From Flavobacteriia bacterium (lineage in GTDB: Bacteria; Bacteroidota; Bacteroidia; Flavobacteriales; Flavobacteriaceae): 12,464 nucleotides of DNA. Position 1 is the first letter of the stretch; every line of letters starts with the position of its first letter. The translations under genes were made by a program, and so were the position numbers. The stretch lies in assembly GCA_003973375.1 (NCBI GenBank), contig QNYL01000078.1, positions 1-12,464 on the forward strand, in the 5' to 3' direction. The notes beneath the pieces were generated by a model. That model had not been told where the DNA came from. It was given only the letters and a program-made list of their open reading frames with translations, and searched no databases. This document shows, in pieces, positions 7,141-12,464 of this stretch.

Positions 7141-8445
7141 ATGAACAAATTTAAAATATCAATTGTCTTTTTTTTATCCCTTTTTGCTTTTCAGGCTTTT
7201 TCTCAGGCAACCAAAACCCTGGAACAACAGCTTAAAATGCTCTTTCCGGATGCCGAGATCATCAAAACCGAACCCAAAGATCATTTTACAGAAGCTTTTA
7301 CGCTTATTCTGAATGAGCCTTTAGATCATAACGATCCGGAAGCGGGAACCTTTAAACATTATGTTTATCTCTCACATGCAGGGTTTGAGAAACCAACTGT
7401 TCTGGTTACAGAAGGCTATAATGCAAGACCCAGAACTTATGAACTGAGCAAGATCTTTAAGGGAAATCAGGTACAGGTGGAATATCGTTTTTACGGAAAA
7501 TCACGTCCGGAGCCTATCCCCTGGCAATATCTGAAAAATGATCAGGCTATAGAAGATTATCATCAGTTGGTAACAAAACTAAAAAAACTCTATACCGGAA
7601 AATGGATCTCAACAGGAATCAGTAAAGGAGGGGAAACTGTTTTGATCTATCGTTTCAAATATCCGGAAGATATGGATATGGCGGTGCCTTATGTGGCGCC
7701 ATTGATCAACGGACAGGAAGATCCGAGAACTGTTGAGCATTATCATACTGTGGGAACGCAGGCCTGCAGAACAAAAATTCTAAGATTTCAACGGCGTGTT
7801 CTCGATAAAAGAGAAGCGGTAATTTATGAACTGAAACATTATGCCAAAAAGAAGAAAATGAATTTTACCATAGTTCCTGCAGATGAAGCTCTGGAATATG
7901 CTGTATTGGAATTTCCTTTTTCCTTCTGGCAATGGGGAGGAAAATGTGAAGAGATACCCGGAGAGAATGCCAATGCCAAAGAAATGTTCGATTATATCAA
8001 TAAGATCGTAGGAATAGGATTTTACAGTGACAAGACCTATCATGACCTGTTACCCTCGTTCTATCAGCATATGACCGAGTTGGGATATTACGGATTTGAT
8101 ACCACACCCGTTAAAGATATGCTGCGTTATGCAAAAAAACCAACCAATCTACGCTTTGCCCCTAAAGATGTTGATCTTACCTATAATCCGGAATACATAA
8201 AAGAAGTACGGGATTATATTGAAAATAAAGGAGATAAAATTCTTTATATTTATGGGGAATACGATACCTGGGGAGCCTGTGCGCCTACGCCAAAACCCGG
8301 AGTGGATGCCGTAAAGATGGTATTGCCCGGAGGATCACATAAAACCCGTATTAAAGATTTTGATGCTGCCGGCCGGCAAAAAATCTACAGTACCATCCAG
8401 CGATGGCTGGGAGATGATGTGGAAATACATCCTCTGATGAATTGA
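7141..8445 (+). CDS. Secreted S37-family (PS-10) serine peptidase
   Basis: S37 peptidases are alpha/beta-hydrolase exopeptidases; the Streptomyces member releases tripeptides from protein N-termini (family knowledge). The 434-residue protein begins with a Sec signal peptide (hydrophobic core IVFFLSLFAFQAF, likely cut after S21, before QATK), so it acts in the periplasm or outside the cell. The nucleophile is S161 in STGISKGGET. The acid is D375 in YIYGEYDTWGA and the base H400 in LPGGSHKTR, giving a complete triad in the expected order. EYRFYGKSRPEP at 114-125 is a strongly conserved stretch of the family. No C-terminal sorting domain (type IX secretion) is visible; the protein ends shortly after the last helix. 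The gene stands alone and diverges from the OCD-nhaC-metC operon. With pepP it suggests a peptide-scavenging lifestyle. Start: ATG 7141 directly precedes the signal peptide. Confidence 0.9.
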   Translation: MNKFKISIVFFLSLFAFQAFSQATKTLEQQLKMLFPDAEIIKTEPKDHFTEAFTLILNEPLDHNDPEAGTFKHYVYLSHAGFEKPTVLVTEGYNARPRTYELSKIFKGNQVQVEYRFYGKSRPEPIPWQYLKNDQAIEDYHQLVTKLKKLYTGKWISTGISKGGETVLIYRFKYPEDMDMAVPYVAPLINGQEDPRTVEHYHTVGTQACRTKILRFQRRVLDKREAVIYELKHYAKKKKMNFTIVPADEALEYAVLEFPFSFWQWGGKCEEIPGENANAKEMFDYINKIVGIGFYSDKTYHDLLPSFYQHMTELGYYGFDTTPVKDMLRYAKKPTNLRFAPKDVDLTYNPEYIKEVRDYIENKGDKILYIYGEYDTWGACAPTPKPGVDAVKMVLPGGSHKTRIKDFDAAGRQKIYSTIQRWLGDDVEIHPLMN

Positions 8446-8481
8446 AAATGCAAATTAACCTGTATAATTTACAAATTTTCA
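8443..8481 (+). terminator. Imperfect AT-rich hairpin over the S37 gene stop codon
   Basis: TGAAAAT at 8443-8449 pairs with ATTTTCA at 8475-8481, and AAATT (8452-8456) with AATTT (8466-8470), with a small internal loop and a 9-nt apical loop. It begins at the stop codon itself. The stem is A/T-only apart from one C-G pair and no T-run follows, so termination here is uncertain. Confidence 0.25.
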
Positions 8482-8763
8482 TAATAAAATATTGATATCA
8501 AGTAAATTGGCACAAAAATATTAGCTTAGCGGTGAATTTTTCGGGTTAAAGCCTATTTTTTTAAGAAAGACATTAATAAATCTAATCAATATTATAATAG
8601 TGTCTACGATTCAATAAATAAAGGGGATATTAATTTTTTAAATTGTTATCCGTTGGCTGTATTTGCTAAACTTTCAAATAACAAAATTGACACTACGTTA
8701 TGTAAATCAAAATTAATAGATTAATCATTAAAGATCTAAAAAAATATTTTTCTTAAACTAAAT
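8482..8763. other. AT-rich gap between convergent S37 peptidase and glycoside hydrolase genes
   Basis: The gap runs from 8446 to 8763 (318 nt) and is clearly richer in A/T than the genes on either side. Apart from the hairpin at its left end and a start-less reading frame at 8536-8724, I see nothing recognisable. Near its right end, AAAAATATTTTT (8740-8751) is symmetrical but too simple to call a terminator for the minus-strand glycoside hydrolase. Confidence 0.4.
8536..8724 (+). pseudogene. Start-less 62-codon reading frame, possible 3' gene remnant
   Basis: Between TGA at 8533-8535 and TAA at 8722-8724 there is one uninterrupted frame encoding IFRVKAYFFKKDINKSNQYY at its start and ending NNKIDTTLCKSKLID. 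It has no ATG, GTG or TTG near its front. The composition looks protein-like: mixed polar and hydrophobic residues, with VYDSINKGDINFLNCYPLAV in the middle, not low-complexity lysine/asparagine alone. In DNA this AT-rich, such an open frame is only moderately unlikely by chance. It could be the tail of a gene whose front was deleted. I do not recognise the protein. Confidence is low. Confidence 0.3.
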
Positions 8764-10167
8764 TCACTTTCCGTCTTTCTTTAAATATAATACCGTACCG
8801 GCGTTATTGAACGGAGAAATAAAGGTGTTTTTTTCATCTTTTACCATCACTTCAGTCTTTACAGTTTCACCATTATCCGGATTGAACCATTCCTCCTGAT
8901 ATAAGCCTCCTGCCTCCGTAAGATCAACTTCCACTTTCTTTTCTTCAGGCAGATACACAAGATATTCCTTAGCCTTATTTGACAGGCAATATCCTGACGA
9001 GACCAGACCCGGTTCAGGCTTCATATGTATCAGATCCATACGACGGGCAAACAAAAGGGTATAACCCATGCTTTTGCGGATTGGTTCTGCCCAATCACTA
9101 TCACACTTTCTTACTAAAATCTTACACTTATATGAATCCATAAAAATGGGATTCAGTCCGCTAAGAAAACTTTTCCATACCCAGGCCTGATTTCCTCCTA
9201 TTCCCCATAGATGATCCGTATCGGTAATTATAACCTTATCACCCTTTCCGGGAGGTGGATTATCCCGGTATCCTCCCTGCGGATTAGGCGAGATCCAGTC
9301 TGCCCGACTATTGAATAATGTACTATTACTTCCTCCTCTGTGTTGAAAAGTCATCCCTACAGGATGTTGTTTTGGCAGGGTCTTTTCATAATCTTTTATA
9401 AAAGCAATCATGTGATACTGCCATTCTGTTGAAGAGGCTTGCATCTCATTGCCAATCTCATACAATACATTATCAAAACCCTTAAGTGTCCGGAGTACTT
9501 TTTTAACATAATTTTCCTGTATTCTTGTGATCTCCCTGTTCGCTAAAGTGTGAATCTCAACACCTCTGCCGTCGCCATTAGCATCTCCGTTTATCCCGTT
9601 GATATTATTATCAGGATGAAAGGGATGATTTTTAAATGCATTGGGAGAAAACTGCAATCCCCAGCCTTCAAACAACATAATGGATACATAAATATTTTCC
9701 TTTTCGGCCATCTTCACTCTCTTCTTTAAGCGTTTAAAAAATGCAGGGTCAAATCGGTCCAGGTTAAATTTAGGTTTACCATCCAAAGCAACTCCCGGAC
9801 CTGTACGAAGCCAGGGGTGCGGAACTACCGTAAGGTTCTTAGGTTCTTTTTCCCGGTTTGCACTTGTATTCCAGTTGAGAAGCTCCCAGTTCCAGAGACG
9901 GATAAAATTGTGATGATATTTCTTCAGCCATTGTAGATAACCGGGAAAATCAAATTTTTCCGGTGCGTCCTTCGGGCTCATATCAACCAGGTTGTTCCAT
10001 GTATGTGAGCCTGTAAGATATATCGCCTGGCCACTGTTATTGGTAAAATACCGCGGATTAATCTTGCTTACTCTCAAAGTTCCATTCATTTTTACTGAGT
10101 GATCCTGAGCATGAACTTTGCCACTTAAAAATGCAATACAAATAAAAACTAAAAGAGAATATTTCAT
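8764..10167 (-). CDS. Secreted glycoside hydrolase, cellulase-like (clan GH-A) with C-terminal PF12904-like domain
   Basis: A 467-residue exported protein with a signal peptide likely cleaved after A20 (KVHA|QDH). Residues about 35-95 (RYFTNNSGQAIYLTGSHTW, then FIRLWNWE) resemble the opening strands of GH5/DUF4038-like TIM barrels. YEIGNEM at 236-242 places a probable acid/base at E241, as in clan GH-A. ITDTDHLWG at 314-322 is a second conserved block that may hold the other catalytic acid (D316 or D318). NGDANGDGRG (193-202) looks like a calcium-binding-type loop. The last roughly 70 residues (EYLVYLP ... EEWFNPDNGE ... LYLKK) match the small beta-domain called putative collagen-binding (PF12904), common at the ends of such hydrolases. 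The substrate is unknown; a plant or algal polysaccharide is plausible. The start follows a truncated upstream CAZyme-like gene by 7 nt, so it was probably a downstream operon member and may have lost its own promoter. Family number uncertain. Confidence 0.8.
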   Translation of the reverse strand: MKYSLLVFICIAFLSGKVHAQDHSVKMNGTLRVSKINPRYFTNNSGQAIYLTGSHTWNNLVDMSPKDAPEKFDFPGYLQWLKKYHHNFIRLWNWELLNWNTSANREKEPKNLTVVPHPWLRTGPGVALDGKPKFNLDRFDPAFFKRLKKRVKMAEKENIYVSIMLFEGWGLQFSPNAFKNHPFHPDNNINGINGDANGDGRGVEIHTLANREITRIQENYVKKVLRTLKGFDNVLYEIGNEMQASSTEWQYHMIAFIKDYEKTLPKQHPVGMTFQHRGGSNSTLFNSRADWISPNPQGGYRDNPPPGKGDKVIITDTDHLWGIGGNQAWVWKSFLSGLNPIFMDSYKCKILVRKCDSDWAEPIRKSMGYTLLFARRMDLIHMKPEPGLVSSGYCLSNKAKEYLVYLPEEKKVEVDLTEAGGLYQEEWFNPDNGETVKTEVMVKDEKNTFISPFNNAGTVLYLKKDGK

Positions 10168-10174
10168 AATTAAA

Positions 10175-10333
10175 CTATTTTTTGGTTAGTGTCCATTTTA
10201 TCGTGTCTGAAACCTTCGGCTTATTTCCGGCCGTAGCCTTAATAATATTTTTTCCCTGTTTCAGTTTTACATTTTTAAAGATATAATGAACATCTGTTGT
10301 CCCATTTTTTATGAATTCAATTGAATATTGTTT
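10175..10333 (-). pseudogene. 3' stub of a GH2-type (or similar secreted CAZyme) gene
   Basis: The minus strand is open for 52 codons from 10333 to the TAG at 10177-10175. It encodes KQYSIEFIKNGTTDVHY, then IFKNVKLKQGKNIIKATAGN, ending VSDTIKWTLTKK. The pattern of an FKNV-L-GxNxI strand followed by a closing SDTIxWTL strand is typical of the C-terminal beta-sandwich of GH2 beta-galactosidases and beta-glucuronidases and related secreted enzymes, as I recall it. It is preceded by TAA (10336-10334) and has no start codon, so everything upstream is missing. It stops only 7 nt before the glycoside hydrolase ATG, which is operon-like spacing. Composition resembles the glycoside hydrolase gene rather than the AT-rich DNA on its other side. 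The truncation is firm from the sequence; the family assignment is moderate. Confidence 0.65.
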
Positions 10334-10361
10334 TTATTGAGGAGGTTTTTTTATTTGTTGT

Positions 10362-12011
10362 TTAACAAAAGTTATCCTTTTCCGTTTTCCTTGCATCTGC
10401 TATTATTTCATCCGGATAATCATATAATTCTAGTATTTTTATTGCATTTCGTGTTTTCAATTTCCCCTTTTTTAGTTTATGGTCAAAAAACATTTCATTA
10501 TTTTCAATTTTTTCTGTAAAATGATAAAGTTCAAAATTCTCATCTTTTAACAAATCAGTTAGTTCTACATCGTGAGTTGATACAAAAACAAAATTGTTGC
10601 CTTTGTTTAGATATGACAATATTGCTTTCCCTCCTGAAATTCGCTCTATTGTATTCGTTCCTTTAAATATCTCGTCAAGAACAAATAAACAAGGTTCAGG
10701 ATCGTTAGACGCTTCGATAAGTTCCTTAATAGTCAAAACTTCTTTTAGATAATAACTTGTATCATCTAATAGATCATCTGTTATCCTTATTGATGAATAT
10801 ACTTTATAAAAAGGTAAAGAAAACTCTTTTGCAAAAGAGAAATGTAAGGTTTGTGCCAAGATGCTGTTTATCGCAATTGTTCTAATAAAAGTAGTTTTTC
10901 CCGACATATTGGAACCCGTTAACAATAGGCTCTTATTTATTAATTCAATGTCATTTGTTATACATTCTTTAATAATTGGGTGTGAAATTTCTGCTACTGA
11001 AATTATATTCTTGGTGTTAAATTCTGGTTGACAAGTTTGATATTCTCCCGATTTAACTGAGGCTACAGAAATTGCAGCATCAATTTTACCAATAAATTGA
11101 AATAATGTATCAATGCTTTTATTCTTCTGAATAATATCATCTATAAATCGATAAAAAATAATAGATTCGATATTGAATTGAATTTTTATCAATTCAGCTA
11201 CATACCATGCCAAGGCTGCAAATTCATTTACCAGATGTTTTTCAAAGCCTATAAACTTTGTCTTCAGTTCTATTTTATCAATTTGTTTTATAAATGAAAA
11301 ATCAGTAAAGTAATGTCTGATTTCCGGGAATGATGCAAGGTTTTTACTTACAGATAAAGCTAAACTAAGTTGATTTACAGCACTAACATAATAATAGATA
11401 TTATCCTTATTCTTAAAGTGAAAAATAATGTTTAGTGAAAAAACAGGAATTAAAACTAAAAAGAAAATAGGATAGAAAAAACCTAAAAAAATTGAAATTA
11501 TAGCTGTTAAGGATAATGGAATAAGATACTTGGTATAATTTGGTTTTTTAATATCAAGATTATGAATTAATTTCTCTAGGTCATATGAATTATACGAATT
11601 TAATTGAGATAATACAATTTGAGATTGTAGCCTTAACTCATTATCATTTTTAAACAACTCAATAAGCTTATCAAATTCTTTCAGTTTTTCTTTATTTTCT
11701 ATTGTTCTTAATTTATAGTACAGATATTGTTGTCCAATTTTTGATGAGGTTCTGTCAATAAATTTAAAAAGTTCGTTTATATCTAAATCGTTTTCTGTCA
11801 TGTCCGATATTATATGAAAAGCTATTTTTTTATTTAAGCTATTGGTAAAATACCGTTCAATAAGATCAAAGTTGTAATATTCTCCTTCTTTAGGTTTTCC
11901 CCAATTCTTTTTGAGCAAAATATTTAGATTTTTCAGTCTCTTTTTTTGAGAATGCTTGTAGTGAAAATAAACCGCTATTACTAGTAAAAGTATCCCTAAA
12001 ATCCAATTCAT
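10362..12011 (-). CDS. Membrane-anchored MutS-family ATPase (MutS7-like)
   Basis: A 549-residue protein with the MutS-type ATPase at its C-terminus: Walker A TGSNMSGKTT (365-374, K372), Walker B CLFVLDEIFKGTN (441-453, D446, E447) and the H-loop FVSTHDVE (H480). In known MutS proteins this domain dimerises on DNA. A helical region (about 75-145 and 205-350) stands for the lever/clamp. There is no N-terminal mismatch-recognition domain and no FxE motif, and no Smr nuclease domain as in MutS2. Instead there are membrane segments at about 3-17 and a hairpin at about 162-198, so the ATPase is probably held at the cytoplasmic face of the inner membrane. Similar proteins are widespread in Bacteroidota and usually labelled 'MutS-related' or 'DNA mismatch repair protein'; function is unknown to me and repair should not be assumed. 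The gene is strikingly AT-rich (about 23-30% GC in lines I counted, against up to 53% in the best lines of the metC operon), which suggests transfer. Confidence 0.85.
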   Translation of the reverse strand: MNWILGILLLVIAVYFHYKHSQKKRLKNLNILLKKNWGKPKEGEYYNFDLIERYFTNSLNKKIAFHIISDMTENDLDINELFKFIDRTSSKIGQQYLYYKLRTIENKEKLKEFDKLIELFKNDNELRLQSQIVLSQLNSYNSYDLEKLIHNLDIKKPNYTKYLIPLSLTAIISIFLGFFYPIFFLVLIPVFSLNIIFHFKNKDNIYYYVSAVNQLSLALSVSKNLASFPEIRHYFTDFSFIKQIDKIELKTKFIGFEKHLVNEFAALAWYVAELIKIQFNIESIIFYRFIDDIIQKNKSIDTLFQFIGKIDAAISVASVKSGEYQTCQPEFNTKNIISVAEISHPIIKECITNDIELINKSLLLTGSNMSGKTTFIRTIAINSILAQTLHFSFAKEFSLPFYKVYSSIRITDDLLDDTSYYLKEVLTIKELIEASNDPEPCLFVLDEIFKGTNTIERISGGKAILSYLNKGNNFVFVSTHDVELTDLLKDENFELYHFTEKIENNEMFFDHKLKKGKLKTRNAIKILELYDYPDEIIADARKTEKDNFC

Positions 12012-12131
12012 TTATACTAGTTTTTGAGTTCGTTTTTCATTTTTTTCAACGGCTTAAATAAAGTGCGTACTGCAATTTAAAACTAATATTTTCAAGTTAC
12101 GATAATCTATACTTTATTCACTAGCTTTAAT

Positions 12132-12154
12132 ACCTGCTTGTTCGGCAGACAGGT
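12132..12154 (-). terminator. Imperfect hairpin in the gap between winged-helix gene and MutS-like gene
   Basis: ACCTG at 12132-12136 pairs with CAGGT at 12150-12154. After one mismatch the stem continues with T-G, T-A, G-C and T-G pairs to a 3-nt loop. This GC-rich block stands out in very AT-rich DNA. It lies 28 nt past the stop of the minus-strand winged-helix gene, where a terminator would be expected, though no T-run follows. It resembles the CCTGCC...GGCAGG palindromes I recall as dispersed intergenic elements in flavobacteria. Confidence 0.4.
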
Positions 12155-12181
12155 GGCACTATATTTTTTGTTGTGGTATTG

Positions 12182-12464
12182 TTATTTCTCTTTTTCAATC
12201 AAATATATAGTTCCCTTTCCTTTACCAACACTTATAATTATCTGCTCTTTTTTCATATACTGCAAATCTTTCTTGATTGTATTTATATTTATATTTTCAA
12301 ATCTTTTTGCTATATCTGATATTTTCAAAGGTTGATTTATAATTAAATATTCTTTTATCTCTTTTTGTCTTTCGTTTAAATATCTTCCCTTTGATTTAAA
12401 TACATCATATTTTGCGTCAAGTCTTTGAGTTAACACATTTAATTTGTCAAGAAAATACAATGTC
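12182..12464 (-). CDS. C-terminal part of a winged-helix protein (Fic-type candidate), 5' end outside window
   Basis: The frame is open from the TAA at 12184-12182 to the right edge. The first triplets inside the window (ACA, then TTG) continue the frame, so the 92-93 residues seen are probably the tail of a larger protein and not a complete small gene. KSKGRYLNERQKEIKEYLI followed by QPLKISDIAKRF, INTIKKDLQYMKKEQII and GKGKGTIYLI forms a winged helix-turn-helix with a recognition helix at about residues 58-70 and a beta wing. This layout, LNERQ...TxKxDLxxL...GxGKGTxY, occurs at the C-terminus of many Fic-domain proteins and AlbA-type ATP-binding regulators. No Fic motif (HxFxDGN) can be checked because it would lie off the window. 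DeoR-like regulators are another option. The gene shares the AT-rich composition and strand of the MutS-like gene, 170 nt downstream. Confidence 0.6.
   Translation of the reverse strand, partial: TLYFLDKLNVLTQRLDAKYDVFKSKGRYLNERQKEIKEYLIINQPLKISDIAKRFENININTIKKDLQYMKKEQIIISVGKGKGTIYLIEKEK

Noticed and set aside
7780..8043. 87-codon minus-strand frame inside the S37 peptidase gene
   Set aside because: Shadow of a gene with a complete catalytic triad; no motif or signal peptide of its own.
8740..8751. AAAAATATTTTT symmetry downstream of the glycoside hydrolase
   Set aside because: Simple A/T symmetry expected by chance in such DNA; too weak for a terminator.
10354..10369. TTTGTT-GTTT-AACAAA as a terminator of the MutS-like gene
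   Set aside because: In the direction of that gene the hairpin is followed by A residues, not T residues, and the stem is A/T-rich and overlaps the stop codon.
10328..10519. 63-codon plus-strand hydrophobic frame at the junction
   Set aside because: Mostly antisense to the MutS-like coding end; phenylalanine-rich translation is what A-rich coding DNA gives on the opposite strand.
10362..12011. Canonical mismatch repair MutS, MutS2 or an ABC transporter
   Set aside because: No mismatch-binding domain or FxE motif, no Smr domain, and no ABC signature LSGGQ; the Walker A TGSNMSGKTT and THD motif are MutS-type.
12138..12335. 65-codon plus-strand frame with apparent membrane segments
   Set aside because: Antisense to the winged-helix coding region; the hydrophobicity arises from T-rich triplets.
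1..12464. CRISPR array, tRNA, rRNA, insertion sequence or toxin-antitoxin pair
   Set aside because: I looked for regularly spaced repeats, cloverleaf ends with CCA, transposase motifs and small overlapping gene pairs and saw none.

Overview
The window looks like chromosome from a Bacteroidota bacterium, most likely a flavobacterium. The reasons are modest GC, start codons preceded by A/T-rich leaders rather than clear Shine-Dalgarno sequences, a secreted S37 (PS-10) peptidase, an SPII lipoprotein, and secreted carbohydrate-active enzyme (CAZyme) genes. This is inferred from gene content; there is no rRNA or other marker in the window.

Layout, left to right. Positions 1-568 (minus) hold the N-terminal half of a glycerate kinase cut by the window edge, with no in-frame ATG and a probable TTG start. 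It diverges from pepP (643-1938, plus), an M24 Xaa-Pro aminopeptidase with all five metal ligands. Next is a lipoprotein of the C45/NAAA-like self-cleaving Ntn-hydrolase class (2064-3242, plus). A convergent gap follows, then a three-gene minus-strand operon read from 7009 down to 3343: an ornithine-cyclodeaminase/mu-crystallin family reductase, an NhaC-family antiporter, and a cystathionine beta-lyase type PLP enzyme that overlaps nhaC by 20 nt. A secreted S37 serine peptidase (7141-8445, plus) diverges from this operon.

The right third is rearranged. A 318-base AT-rich gap (8446-8763) contains a 62-codon open frame with no start codon. A secreted glycoside hydrolase (8764-10167, minus) follows. 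Only 7 nt upstream of its start lies the 3' stub (52 codons) of another gene, which looks like the C-terminal beta-sandwich of a GH2-type enzyme. Its 5' part is gone. Immediately beyond it begins a markedly AT-rich segment carrying a membrane-anchored MutS-family ATPase (10362-12011, minus) and the C-terminal winged-helix end of a protein that runs off the window (12182-12464, minus). The simplest reading is that foreign AT-rich DNA arrived next to, or replaced, the front of a polysaccharide-degradation operon.

Functionally, the left two thirds is mostly amino-acid and peptide metabolism: peptide trimming by pepP and the S37 enzyme, amidohydrolysis by the C45-like lipoprotein, and C-S bond cleavage and imine reduction with ion-coupled transport in the metC operon. 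I did not find a CRISPR array, tRNA, rRNA, transposase or recognisable defence system. The most interesting points are the truncated CAZyme operon junction, the MutS-like protein without mismatch-recognition domains, and a reductase/lyase/antiporter operon whose family chemistry converges on cyclic ketimines.
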